Positions 35,815-47,770 of a DNA stretch of 64,000 nt are shown here, in pieces (position 1 is the stretch's first letter; each line of letters begins with the position of its first letter). This stretch comes from Sparassis latifolia (Eukaryota > Basidiomycota > Agaricomycetes > Polyporales > Sparassidaceae), in NCBI GenBank assembly GCA_018466975.1, contig CM031563.1, positions 868,001 through 932,000 of the forward strand, in the 5' to 3' direction. The notes below the pieces were generated by a model, which did not search any database, had not been told where the DNA came from, and saw only the letters and a program-made list of their open reading frames with translations. The position numbers were made by a program, and so were the translations under genes.

Positions 35815-36413
35815 CGCTGACCACAGGACTTGAGAAGTATCCTATTCACAGAGCAGGACAAGCAGTAGAAAGAAGATAGGTACACCATATACTACGCCAT
35901 ATATCCTGTGGCCCAGATGAATTGGGCGATTGCCATTGTTGTGCGGAAAAGGCGCCACGAACTTGGGAAGGACGAAAAAGATCAATAAAGTAGTGGCCTA
36001 ATCCAGCAGAGACCGCAAGCATGATGCGGATGAGAGGCCGACGTCGTCAACGGAGGCAAGAGTTAGTCTCCCAAAGGCAGTTGTAGATACTCTGCTTCAA
36101 CCTTCGTGACTCAGGATATCCGTATCTGACGCAAGAGTAACTGCCGGGCGCTTCGCTAGTTCTGCGGCAACTCGGATCTCTCAGGCTGCGCCTACCTACT
36201 CTTCATTCATGGACGCTCCGTGAACACATACAGGACGACATTTTGACTTCCTGTGCGACTAACTGCCATCTCTGAAAGTTCCTGCAGATCGCACGCTAGA
36301 GTTACTGGCAAACGAGGCCGAAACGAGGCACACCTACAGTCACACGAACGTCTATCTATCGATCTATTTTCTACTCTGTACACCCACATAGCCCATGACG
36401 AAGCTCCTTCACG
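35815..36413. promoter_or_regulatory. Divergent promoter region, no gene seen
   Basis: About 600 bp between divergent starts of the 201-residue protein and the amino-acid transporter. No gene visible. A TATA-like run (tctatctatcgatctatttt) lies 40-70 bp upstream of the transporter ATG. Confidence 0.4.
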
Positions 36414-38568
36414 ATGCTTGGAAAACCTAGAAATCGTAGTCATGACCAGGAAGGGACCGCGAGTGAACCTCTTCTAAGACAGTCGGACGATAGTCTCAAC
36501 GGGGAGGACTCCGATGTTCTGTTTTCGCTCGACGACGACGACCTAGCAGAAGGTTCCTCTCTCGTCAGTTCTGAAGAGCCCCAACAGCCCAAATCGTCAC
36601 ATAGCGTTCGTTTTCAGGAGGATGTCCAGGTTATCGGACCTCCCCTCAGGTCTACATTTCAGAGTCGCGAAGCCGGTGCGTGAGTTGCTTTTGTTTCGCT
36701 CCCACGACTGTTACTGACAGTTACAGAGTATGAGCTGGACACAGATGACCTTGACGGTGTCGCGTTGGCTCAGCTCGACGCGGCACAGTCCCGTCGTACA
36801 CCACGGGAACAGACGGTCCCATTACTTGTCGGACTTCTCGACACTGCTACAGCTCGCAGGAGTGTAGACGGTGGTTTGCACGTGCAAAGCCCTGGTGCTA
36901 TCGACGATGATGAGGTAGATCTTGAAGGACTCGCGGCGAAGGTTTTAGCAGGCGGCGGAATACTCGATTCCGTGGCCAACATGGCAAACTCGATTCTTGG
37001 CGCAGGTTATTACCATCTTCCCATGTTGGTCCGCTCACACTCACTCTAGACGTTGCAGGAATCATTGGTAACGGGCTCCTCACGCTGAATGAACCTCCAT
37101 GCTGATTCCCAACGGTATAGGACTTCCGTATGCAGTACGGCAGGCGGGTTTTGTCACAGGACTGATACTCCTAGTCGTGCTGTGCGGCGTGACAGATTGG
37201 ACAATCCGGCTTATTGTTCTCAATGCCAAGCTGAGCGGGCGGAATAATTACATCGACATCATGGACCACTGTTTTGGTGCTAGCGGACGCGCGGCGGTAT
37301 CATTCTTCCAGTTTGCCTTTGCGTTTGGAGGTGCACCATCTACATTTCTGTTCAGCATGCGTATCAACTGATAAACGCATTACAGGCATGTGTGCCTTTG
37401 GCATAATCATTGGTATATCCCATCACAATTCGTTGTATCGTCGTTCCGTTGACCCACCGGTGCAGGTGATACAATTCCACACGTCATCCGCTCAGTCTTC
37501 CCCACACTGCATACCGTCCCCGTGCTCTCGCTGCTCACCAACCGCCAATTTGTTATCGCCCTTTGCACCATCACAGTGTCATACCCTCTCTCACTGTATC
37601 GAAACATTGAAAAACTCGCTCGCGCGTCCCTCCTCGCACTCATCGGCATGCTCATCATCGTTGCTTCTGTTCTCGTGGAAGGCACGCGTGTCGCGCCGGA
37701 ACTCAAAGGCAGCCCAGATGCGCGGTTTACGGTGCTCGGCCATGGCGTTTTTCAAGCCATAGGCGTGATCAGCTTCGCATTCGTATGTCACCATAATTCC
37801 CTGCTAATCTACGGCAGCTTGCGCACGCCGACCCTAGACCGGTTTACTCGCGTGACGCACATCTCGACGTTCGTCTCGCTCGTCGCGTGTTGCACGCTGG
37901 CGATATCCGCGTACCTGGTGTTCACGGACAAGACGCAGGGCAATATCCTGAACAACTTCGCGCCGGTATGTTCTTTGGTGCACATCATGTGTGCCGCCCT
38001 GACACTTGTGGAAAGGATGATACTGTGATTAACGTAGCTCGTTTCTGCTTCGGGCTCAACATGTTCACGACTCTTCCGCTCGAGTTGTTCGTTTGCCGAG
38101 AGGTAGTTGATCTCTCTGGGCCTTTCTGACCACTAGTAATGAATGCACTGGCTGCTGCAGGTGATCGAGCAATACTTTTTCTCGCACGAGCCTTTCAATA
38201 TGCAACGCCATGTGTTCTTCACTACCGTGATTTTGTGCTCATCGATGATCAGTAAGTTCTTGTTTTGCCCTACCCTGGTGTTCTTGCTGACATGACTGGG
38301 CCTACGTCCCTTTGTAGTTGCGCTCATCACTTGTGACCTGGGGGTGATGCTCGAGATAACTGGCGGCGCTTCGGCGACAGCACTAGCCTACATCTTCCCC
38401 GCCGCTTGCTATATGCGTCTAGCAGATCCGGGATCACTGTGGTATGCGCGGACGAAACTACCTGCCCTCGTCTGTGCACTCTTTGGCACTATCGTCATGT
38501 GTATATCGCTCTTCCTTGCACTCGGGAAGACATGGACGCCCGCGGGCGAACCACGGATATGTGCCTAG
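36414..38568 (+). CDS. AVT/SLC38-type vacuolar amino-acid transporter with a 9-nt exon
   Basis: Polytopic transporter of the AAAP family. The acidic cytosolic N-terminus starts MLGKPRNRSHDQEGTASEPL and runs about 180 residues, including a di-leucine-like EPLLRQSDD. Membrane segments begin at SVANMANSILGAGIIGLPYA, the family's first-helix signature, then TGLILLVVLCGVTDWTIRLI, VSFFQFAFAFGG and MCAFGIIIGDTIPHVI. Further ones are ASLLALIGMLIIVASVLVEG, VISFAFVCHHNSLLIYGSL and VILCSSMIIALITCDLGVML. It ends LALGKTWTPAGEPRICA. The GAGIIGLP signature needs a 9-nt exon (37059-37067, gaatcattg) between introns 37006-37058 and 37068-37120. Yeast relatives move amino acids across the vacuolar membrane. 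Which Avt subgroup is unclear. Confidence 0.88.
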
Positions 38569-38776
38569 TCAGGTGGGCCGGGCAGGGCCACATATACATT
38601 CCATGAGAGACACTTCTGCAATACCATTGACCACAGGGAAGGGAAGGGTGGTGCTTGTAGAAGGCGGCGTGGAAGGAGGGCACAGACACCACGTACCCGG
38701 ACTTTAACTTCCACCGACTCATACGTACATTTACACCGTGTAATCTCCCCGCGTCAGAATCCGGATCATCGCGAAC

Positions 38777-40699
38777 TCACCAGGGCGCTTCTACTAGCTC
38801 CTGCAAACCAGGGACTGCGGCCGCGTCCTCTAGGCGCACGCCCATCGCGATGCTCTCAGTCGCGGAGAGTGGGGAAACGTCGAGCTTGGCCCATTTTGCC
38901 CAGGCGCGCTCAACGCGGCCGGATGGAAGCTCCGCCGGCGGACAATTTTCCGGGTCGAGCACGAGCAGCCAGATCGCGTCGTAGCCCCCCGCTGGTAAAT
39001 GGAAGGCGTGAGTGGGAGTAGAGTTCGATGACGAAACGCCGCCCTACCTCCAGGAACGCCTCCTCCGATGATGCCAGCCAAGCCGATACATGCATCAAGT
39101 AACTCAGTCTGCTCTGACGGCTCGATCGGTACGCCCGATAGTGTCCCCATTTCACGCATCTTTTCGCGAATCTCCTGCATGCAGAGGATTTGTCAGTCCT
39201 TCTTTAATGGAAGCTCGTGGAGTGCCCTACGAGCGATATCGTGTGCGCCTTCGAGAATTCATCGATGAACTTCTGGTCATCCTCGGTAATCATTGGGTTC
39301 GCGAGCCACTGGACACGCGTGGTCAGTCAGAAGGACGCCGAAACACGAACAGCAATGCACGCACCTGCAGAGACTGCAGTGTCGACAGATATTTGACGGC
39401 CGTCGTATATGCAGCCGGATCGCTATCATGCAACTGCGTTATGCGCACGAACGTCTGCGCGAGCGACTGATTCAGCTTATCGAGCGCGTCCCACAGTGCG
39501 CCCGCTAAACGAACGGCGCCTCAGCACGACATTGGGCGCAGATGGGAAGGGGCTAACCTCGTGCGCTGTCCTCCTTGCGCCACTTGAGCACCTTGCCGAC
39601 GAGCGACGGCGTATCGCTCCCGGCATCGACATCTGCGAGCATCATCCGCGTCTGTGGCGGCAGCCTGAACGGCTCCACGCGATAATTCCATGCCGAGTTC
39701 GCGGGGCTGATGACCTCGGCGAGCGGTTGATTTAGCGGCTGCAACACAGACGTGAGCGAAACGGGTGCGCACTCAGTGAGGGAGAGAACGCACCACATCG
39801 TCGCTCATGAGAGGCTGCAGCACGGCAGGGTCAAAGCGCGTGTATATCTGGCTGCCGAAGACTGCGGCGGATACGTCGAACCCGCTGCCGACCTTGCCCT
39901 GCGCAAGACAGTGAATGTACTGCGAGAGGTTGTGCGCGAGGCGGCGTCCAGTCTGCGCGCATTCGGTGTCGCCCTCTGTGGGGGCGAAGGCGCGACGCGG
40001 GATCACGTTCAAGTGGACGAGCAGACTCGCGACGAGCGATGTGATGAGCGCAGCGGACGAACCAAGCCCGGTCTTGTGAACGTCGGAGAGGCGCACGCCG
40101 GTGCGGCTGAAGGGCGGTAGCTGTGCCAGGGACCGGAGCGTTGGGGGAAGGTTGCAGGCGGCTAGCTAGCGGACTGCATATTCGTGGATGAAATGGGTAG
40201 ATAGCTGGGATGAATTTACCTGTGCTCGCTGGGAGTAAAAATCATTGTCCCCGACAATGGTGATGTCGATGCCATAGGAGAGGCTGTTTTGCAGCGCTCC
40301 CGCGCTGAGGACCTCGAGGGCTAGCGAAAGGGTTCGCTGCAGCGCGAGATGAACGAACTTGTTCCTGGATGGGCTGGTCCGCGGAGGAATGCTCGAGTGT
40401 TGTCATCAGGCATACATGAGAGTGGGCACTTACTTGAATGCAGCCTGATCTATGCGCACGCCATCAAAATCGAAGGTGACGATATAGGACCATGTTGCAT
40501 CGAGAAACTGAGGGGAGCGGACGCGGATCTCAATCGGGCGGGCAGCGTGGGCTCGTGCAAGGAGCTCGGCCTCATCGATGTTTCTCACAGTCGTGTAGAA
40601 TCTGGAACTGGTGGAGACGACGACACCAGAATACGCGGGGTCGAGGACAAGATAACCTCCCGCGACGAGGACCTTCCCTGGAGAGGACACGGTGGTCAT
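38777..40699 (-). CDS. ERG8: Phosphomevalonate kinase
   Basis: GHMP-family kinase converting mevalonate 5-phosphate to the diphosphate in the mevalonate pathway. The ATG at 40699 gives MTTVSSPGKVLVAGGYLVLD, the typical N-terminal strand-loop of the family. The ATP-binding motif is HKTGLGSSAALITSLVASLL. Also typical are GKVGSGFDVSAAVFGSQIYT, VISPANSAWNYRVEPFRLPP and, near the end, CIGLAGIIGGGVPGAGGYDA joined across an intron. It ends LQELVEAPW at TGA 38777-38779. An in-frame GTG upstream of the ATG is not a start. Several introns. About 300 bp separate it from the HEM15 stop, with no gene there. Confidence 0.93.
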
Positions 40700-41001
40700 A
40701 GGTGAAGATGGGGAGGACGGGGATAGATCCTCTGTCTGTAGAGGTGATTGCACCGATATAAGATAGGTTCAGACAGAGTTTGAGAGAAGGGGGTGTATAT
40801 ATGCATGACTACAGATGCATGGAAGACGAACGACAGGATCTTATCCTCGAACGATTCATGAAAAGCAGCCGCACAGCTGGACACATCTCTCGCGCCTCAC
40901 TCGAAGCTCTCCCTTCCAGTCCCCGGGCGGTCTCTCCCTGCCTGACGTCTCTCCTCCACAGCAGACAGCGGCCGAAGTATCTGTTCGTGCCTATCAGCCT
41001 C

Positions 41002-42429
41002 CTAGCGCCCACCGCGTGCAAACCACGTCTTCTGCTGTCCACACGTCGCGTTCGTACATCCCGGACACCGCAGCGCCATCTGGATGCTCGTCGGCCCGCT
41101 CTTCCCTGTCGTGATGTCTTTCAGGTGGGCCGACGCCATGTCCGCCAGCGCACGGATGAACACAGGCGATTCATTGAGCGATTCCGCACGATGCACGTCC
41201 ATGCCATGCTATGCCAAGGTCAACGATGGCATTGGCACCGGCAAGCAGTTATCGCTCACCTCCCTCGCCTCCCTGGCGTACTCCAAGTCAAGTTCGTACA
41301 AGGTTTCGATGTGATCGCTCGTGAACGCGATCGGTACCAACACAACTTGCTTCCGCCCTAGTCGTGCGAGGCCCTTCAATGCCTCACCCGTCTGCATTCC
41401 CATCCACGCCGACGGGCCCACCTGCGACTGCCACACAAGGCGGTATGGATTCGTGTGCTTCAGACGTTCCATCACCGCCGCAACCGTCGCCGACACCTCG
41501 AGCACATATGGGTCGCCACGATTGACGACTGACATCGGCAACGAGTGCGCAGAAAACAGCAGTACCGCGTCGGCACGCGTCGACTCCGGGAATTTCGCGA
41601 GTGCGCGCTCGATATTTTGTGCAACAGCCTACATATGTATTCAGCGACCACTCAAAGACCACAGCACACTTTCAACCGTACCTCAATGAACCCAGGATGC
41701 GTCCCCCAGCGGTCAATCACGCTCCATTCAACCCCATCACCGAACGCACCAGTTTTACCCTTCCTATACAGCTCGTTCAGGCTGCTTCCCGTCGTACTAC
41801 AGCTGTACTGCGGGTACTGGGTGAACGCGACCGCGCGCGTCACACCATCCGCCTTGAGTTGTTGCGCCGTAGCGTCTGTCAGCGGCTTCGCGTAACGAAA
41901 GGCGACATAACTTTTGTGCGGTGCGGTGGAGGGGTGCAACTCGTCTAGAATCGCGGCCATGCGCTCGCCCTGCAGCTGCGTGTAGCGCAGGATGGGAGAC
42001 CCTCCGCCGATGTCGGTATATTGTTGTTCGATTTTGGGTGTCCGCCGGCGCGCAATTAATGGTGCGAGGATGGACTGGAAAGGCAAAGGAATGAGGTCAT
42101 TGTCCAGGAAGAGGTTCTTGAGGAAGTCGTGTGTTTCCGAGACCTATTGGACCGGGAGATTGGCGAAAGTGGCATATAACGAGGACTGGGCAACATACGG
42201 TAGACGGTCCGCCCATGTTGAGCATGACGATCGCTGCCAGCACATCACGGTCTTGGCTACAACCCCGAAGCGCTCAACACGTACCTGTGGGGCTAGGGAG
42301 GACGTTAGGAACGCCCACACTTTGAGAAGTTATGGCTCACCTTTTCCCGGCTGGTGGAGCATTGTTTAGCGTCGCCAGAGAACGTGCTAAGGAACGCACA
42401 GCCGTGCGGGCCCTCGGGAAGTGCGCCAT
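41002..42429 (-). CDS. HEM15: Ferrochelatase with an 8-nt exon
   Basis: Inserts Fe2+ into protoporphyrin IX in the mitochondrial matrix. The ATG at 42429 gives a basic presequence [20 protein letters not shown], then LNNAPPAGK. Restoring the conserved start of the mature enzyme ([16 protein letters not shown]) needs an 8-nt exon, 42285-42292, between introns 42293-42340 and 42234-42284. Catalytic and conserved text: [57 protein letters not shown] and [20 protein letters not shown]. The C-terminus has [10 protein letters not shown], so with the Cys in QYSCST all four [2Fe-2S] ligands of animal-type ferrochelatases are present (budding yeast lacks them). It ends WFARGGR at TAG 41002-41004. Confidence 0.93.
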
Positions 42430-43352
42430 GTGTGGAGGTGAACGAGAGGTGCGACACCTGCACGGGCTGGAGATGTGTCTGGGAGAATTTCCACGGGCAA
42501 ATGAGCATCCATGGATGACAGAACTGTTGAGAAGACCCTTACGAGGTGAAGTAAGGTGAATGCCCCGGTATAACTTTTGTAGTCGGTTTTAGTGACGGCG
42601 TGCGAATCCATAGAAACTGCGTTGTTCGGTTTGTATGCACACTATTAAGAAAATTGTATGCCGGCTTTTCGAGAAGAATAGATCACATGGTAAGGACGAT
42701 CACGTGGGCACGCCTTTAGCACCTCGTGGCTGGCGCCGCGTTCTCGTTCCAAGCCCAAGATGAGATGCGGCGGCAAGTCACAGTCGTTTCTCATTTCAAA
42801 CTCTCGCCCAAGGCGTCATCTCCGACCAAGAGTCCTGGCCTTGCTTGTACGAATATCCTACTGTGCTATCGATTACTTACCTTATAGCTCAAGCAACTGA
42901 GTCGTTCCAAGCATCGGTGTGCGTGTCTGAAACGGCTAGCCTCCCCAACGCTCTCCCGCATGCAATTAGCCCATTCACTCTGTCTGCACAGGAGTCTTGT
43001 CATAATTCCGCACCGCTAGCTACCTGCTTCCTTCCACCATTTCTGCCGCACCATTTCTTCAACAATTCTACTACTGACGTCTAGATTCAGATACCTTCGT
43101 ATATCCCCTGTTGCCAATTCCTTCAATTGGGTTTATTGGTTATCAGACTGACCGGTACCGCGCGTCATATCAGTTCTCGTCAGCCACCGCAAGTGACACT
43201 TCTTGAAACCGCATCTATATCGTACGTGAGTCTTCGCATGTGCTATCCAGCGCTGGAGTTCGACTTGGCGTTCAGATTTGTTGCTGTTCTTGAGTCGACA
43301 CATACTTTTTAGCACAATACGGCCGTCCTGATTATTCGGGCATCGTGCGGCG
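42430..43352. promoter_or_regulatory. Divergent promoter region, no gene seen
   Basis: About 920 bp between the divergent HEM15 and PL14 lyase starts. Plus-strand frames such as 42845-43084 have no recognisable domain. Nothing here supports a gene. Confidence 0.4.
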
Positions 43353-44851
43353 ATGTTCCCCCTCGTTCTCATTATCAGCACACTGCTATGCCCCTCGTTC
43401 GTTGCATCTACTGCATCTCCGGTTGTGACACCCGCTGCCGTTGCAGCAAAGTACAGTCTTTCGGCCAGCACGTCCCTTCCCTTCCCAACTGCCACTCTTT
43501 CCTCCTCGGATACGCAGTCCTATCTGTCATCCTCTTGGCCCCTCCAAGGCGGCATCGACCGTGGCATGTACCTCGCGTTCGTCGACGACCCATTCCCCAC
43601 ATCGTCCCCGTCCTCATCTGCAGGAATTCCCGAGCCGACCGGTCCAGTCCTCCAGGTCACGTATCCCGCCGGCAGCTACTCCAACAACACGGGCGGGGCC
43701 CAGTTCTACGCGGCCTGGGGGGGATCGAATGGTGCGCCCTTCAATTCGATGGTCCTCACGTACGAGGTCGCGTTCGACAGCGACTTCAACTGGGTTATGG
43801 GCGGGAAGCTCCCTGGGCTCCGAGGCGGGCCTGATGACGACGGCTGTTCGGGCGGCTCCGGGGCGAACGGCTCAAATTGCTTCACTGCACGCTTGATGTG
43901 GCGCACAGATGGACAAGGCGAAGGTGTTTGGTAACTCCAAGCTGTGCGCGCCCGATGGAGCTGACGGCTTGCCCTTTAGTCTACTCGTATTTCCTTCCCA
44001 CCAACGAGTTGTGCGCCAGTCCGGACTTCATTTGCAACAATGATGGATATGGGACGAGCATCGACCGGGGTTCTTTCAGTTTTGTCGCCGGAGCGTACGC
44101 ACTTTCAAGTCACATCCATTGTGTTTGTTTGGATGGCATTTGAACTAGTGTTTCGTCGTAGGTGGAACCGTGTGACCCTCTATGTGGGCCTGAACAGCCT
44201 CTTGAACAGTTCTGATGGACAAGTCGCACTTTAGTAAGAGTATCTCTTCATTTCCTGTTTTCATCCCTCATGCTTTCCACTAGTTACAATAACACGCTCG
44301 CACTCACCGAGACGGACCTGCAGTATCGCAACAGCTCCGGTATAAACATCGGCGGCCTCTTCTTCTCGTACGTAAACTGAAAGTCTCATCATGCGTTCGC
44401 TCACCTTCTCCATTTGCTGTCCAAATCAGGACCTTCTTCGGAGGTACATCTCGCGTTCTCATGTGTTCTGGGCGTTCACTGACACCTTCACACAGGGAGC
44501 ACCACTGCGTGGGCCACGCCGCAGACCGTGCACACGTACTTCCGCGACTTCCAGATGTGGGGCAGCACGGCTGCCGCGTCGCCAGTTTCGTCTTCACCTC
44601 CAGCTTCCACGTCGACAAGTTCCAAGCCTAGTGGGGCCTCTTCTGTCCAGGTTGCATGGATCTCACTTGCGGGCGTTCTCTTTGTGGACGTTCTCTTTGT
44701 GGACGTATTTTTGCTGGAGGTTTGTTTTGGTAGTGATCTGTGTGATGCTTCGATCTATGTGGCGCTTTTCTGGATCATGCTTTGTGGATTAACGCCTGCT
44801 TTCGTTTATTACTACTGTATATTTCCTTGCAATTGTCGAACACCACAGTAA
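43353..44851 (+). CDS. Secreted polysaccharide lyase family 14 protein with unusual hydrophobic tail
   Basis: Extracellular lyase that by family cleaves uronic-acid polymers (alginate, glucuronan or similar). The signal peptide is MFPLVLIISTLLCPSFVAST. Conserved text: PVLQVTYPAGSYSNNTGGAQ, FNWVMGGKLPGLRGGPDDD, GCSGGSGANGSNCFTARLMW, then across an intron VYSYFLPTNELC, YGTSIDRGSFSFVAG, WNRVTLYVGLNS and INIGGLFFSTFFGGST. A Ser/Pro/Thr linker (ASPVSSSPPASTSTSSKPSG) leads to a hydrophobic segment VAWISLAGVLFV, which would suit a GPI signal. The frame then runs on for about 50 hydrophobic, Cys-containing residues to TAA 44849-44851, including a duplicated VLFVD. The tail may be real or the result of a missed intron. 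Confidence 0.85.
44675..44704. repeat. 15-bp tandem duplication in the PL14 C-terminus
   Basis: Two perfect copies of gttctctttgtggac, at 44675-44689 and 44690-44704, encoding VLFVD twice. The duplication falls exactly where the hydrophobic C-terminal segment of the lyase would be expected to end. Confidence 0.8.
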
Positions 44852-45741
44852 ATGACCATTGCCGTGCGCTCCTCGCGTCGTTCGCATAGGGAATAATCTA
44901 CTAATCATATCATTATCCTATGGCTTACATGCATGTGGTATAGACAGGTATCCCTCCGGGGACCAAAACAGTGGATAGAGAATCTCACTGGCGCGAAATG
45001 GTGGTCTCGCTCTGCCGAAGACATACTGCACTAATTATTGAGAGTGAGTGGCCTGAATAAGATGTGGAAGCAAAATGCGTTCATACCAATCTGAAAGGTC
45101 CTCCCAATCGCAGAAGGGTCCTTCACGATACTTAGGTACTAAAACCACTTTTCGCAAAGGCGTGTGGATATCAACGACTGCTATGAACTTCTGCCATCAA
45201 CACCGACAAAGGCGGAGGTGACTTGCCTGAACGCAAAGACAGGAAGTCCTCAGACTGACAATGACAGTATTTCCGGTTGCGCGCGGGTAAAATATAAATA
45301 GTGAAAAAGGTGTGTATAGTGGTCGTATGTCGATCCAGCCGATCCCGGTGGAAACGGGATTCATCGGAGAGTACTTGGATCCTGAGGTGAGTATAGGTCT
45401 TCTCTAACCATGAACAAATCTCTGGTGGATGTGGGAATGGTCTTCGCGGATGTCCATAACCGCACCGTAATAGATGCTGTACCTACTTGAGATCCTGCAT
45501 GTGTCGCTGATCCTTGCCTCAGAAGGTCGGTTGAACTGTACCGTTCGATCCAGCGTACGGCGGTAAAACTACATATGAGTTACTGTACATGGGTACGGGA
45601 ATCGATAGCTGTCTTAGCCACTACAATACATCAATGACAAGGAGAACAAGAATGCAGCCAAGAGCTGTGAAGTTCGTGAGGTGGTCATCTACAAACGGAA
45701 CAGGAATTCCTAAGGACATCGGCGAGCACAAAACTTCCCTA
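44852..45741. other. Spacer with one possible small gene start
   Basis: About 890 bp after the PL14 gene and beyond the convergent RING gene stop. A good TATA box (tataaata, 45293-45300) lies 26 bp before an ATG at 45327, which opens MSIQPIPVETGFIGEYLDPE and then meets a consensus donor (gag|gtgagt). I found no convincing following exon; the nearest acceptor leads to a stop within four codons. It may be a decayed gene or a short peptide gene. Confidence 0.3.
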
Positions 45742-47770
45742 TCAAGTCCAACGACTTCGCTTGTCTTTCTTCCCGTCACGCTGGGGCACCTCGACCGGGC
45801 GCTGGCAGATCGGACATCGGCCAGATACGTCTGTGAGCCATGGGTCCACACATGTTTTCTATCAAGGCACCAAAATTAGCGGGGACCAGTCGTGACAGAA
45901 GCGTCCAATAAGGTACTCACGTGAAAGACATGACCACATGCCAACAGACGCAATGGTTGCGCGCCTTCTCCAGCATCGCCAAGCATCAGCGCGTCCCGCT
46001 CCTCTTCGGAGACTTCCTCGACCTGAACTTCTTCCGCCGGTGCATTCGTCGTGTCTGGCTCCCCGCCCGTTTCAGCTTCGTTCTCAGGCGTTGCTGTAGT
46101 TGGCACAGCATCTTTGTCCCCGACGCGCTTGGGCTCCTCAAAGTCCAAGAGACAGATCGCACACGCCGCACGATTTCCCTCCAGCCTCACGAATGGATAC
46201 TCGCCCGGCTCCCAACGGTCTTCCCAGGCTCCTGTGGGCTGATTTACCTTATGCGATAGACCCTTGGAAGAGCTTCCTCCGGAATCTCCCTTTGAAGACT
46301 TCCGCAGGAAAGCAAAGCGGCGTTTGCGCGACCTCCGGGCAGGAGGCTTAGGAGGATATGAGTGGGTTGGCGGTGGTACCGTTGGGGTGCTGAATCCATC
46401 AGTAGAGCTATCGGGCGGCGGCGGTATGTACAGCACCAGCGGTATCTCGTCCACAATTGACTTTGGCAGCTTCCCGATTTCGGGTTTGATGTTTTGAAGT
46501 GGATGCCGACCCAAACACAAGAGTACGATGTTCCAAAACAGCTACAGAGGATTACCTGAGTACGCAAGGCAAAGAAGGGAAACCGACAAACGCACATATA
46601 TAACGGGGCCAACGAAGAAGACCAGTAAGCCAAGAAGGAAGATTTCGAGGATCGTCAGGTACAAGATGCATAGGATCCCAAACGTCAACCACCAGAGATG
46701 AGGAGATGACAATCGGCAGGTCTTGACGGACGTGTACTCGAGGATATGTGCCGTCAGAAACCAAGCCAGAGAAATGAAAGAGGTAAGGAACGACAGTCTG
46801 CATTGTGTTTTAGTTTGCATGCAGCGCAGGGAGAAAGGACAACACGAACCGAGCATACAAATGTGGGTACTTCGAATTGATGGAAGAATCTGCGTTAGTC
46901 TCAGCCTGGCCACCGGCGCCGGACAACCTAGAACCTCGAGCAGGAGCAGGCCTGCCTGAAGTCCCACTGCGAGCTGAGGTTGGCTGGGTAGCTTCTGAGC
47001 GCCCAGCTTCGGCGTCCTCGGCGTGCCTCCGCTCTTGACTGAAGGGAACCCGGATAAGTATTATTCAACGATAGTGCCACAGTACCCACTTTATCCTCGT
47101 AGCGCGCTCTCTAAACCAACCCCAGACAGACAAGACACAGCCCAGAGCCACTCTGACGAGCCACAGAGAGTTCCAAACACCCAGTGGCCTTGCACAAGCT
47201 TCCCATTCAGACAAACCAGGACTTGTAGGGCTCTCATGATGCGCTGAGAACGCTAGCAGCGTAATGATTACTGCAAACTAAGAGACATCAGAGGAGGGTA
47301 TGGACGTGGTTCGTGGCTGTTCGTTAGCTCACCTGTGCTAACCCGAATGAGAGATTCCAAACGAGAGAAATCAGGTCCCTCCTGGCGCGTGCATTATTAC
47401 CCGTGTATCCCAGGAACTGTAATAGTCTGATCGACAAGGAATGCGGTTCATTGTCTGAGGGAGCATTGACAGTTGCTGTGCGCGCGTCAAGGTGGATGTC
47501 GGGATTACGGTCTGTCGCCATGAGAGCGGGCACGGTCCTAGTCTGTGATGTAAGATGGGCAGACTCAGGTGAGGCGATAGTGGAAGATGGGGTGGTTGAG
47601 CGGTCCATGAGCAGACGCATGCTGGCCGGCGTCTGGCTCTCTGAGCGGCGAGGGGAAGTGGACATACGATGTCGACCGGGACGAGGGCCGTTGTCGACGT
47701 CTGGCAGATCGCCGGTGGACTGTGTGCGCCTCAGAGGATATTCGTCTGAGCTGGTCAGAGTAGTCGCCAT
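45742..47770 (-). CDS. Multi-membrane-segment RING-H2 E3 ubiquitin ligase
   Basis: Membrane-anchored ubiquitin ligase. The start is MATTLTSSDEYPLRRTQSTG, with a disordered Ser/Thr-rich N-terminus. Several membrane segments follow, including ARFVLSF-type text, WWLTFGILCILYLTILEIFL and LLGLLVFFVGPVIY. A basic Pro-rich linker (PPTHSYPPKPPARRSRKRR) precedes the RING: CAIC, a long spacer, then LLACGHVFH, KTCVDPWL and CPICQRPVEVPQ, which gives the C2-CHHC-C2 order of a RING-H2 finger. The stretch between the second and third metal ligands is about 71 residues and very acidic. It ends DGKKDKRSRWT at TGA 45742-45744. Substrate unknown; Golgi or endosomal placement would be typical of similar proteins but is not shown here. 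Confidence 0.83.

Noticed and set aside
14410..40699. Terpenoid cluster linking the sesquiterpene synthase with phosphomevalonate kinase (ERG8)
   Set aside because: The two genes are about 23 kb apart, with unrelated housekeeping genes (RPB3, TLG2, NAR1) between them. ERG8 is a primary-metabolism gene, so co-location looks accidental.
40700..40753. Longer ERG8 start giving MQSPLQTEDL
   Set aside because: The codon is GTG; the ATG at 40699 gives the conserved family N-terminus.
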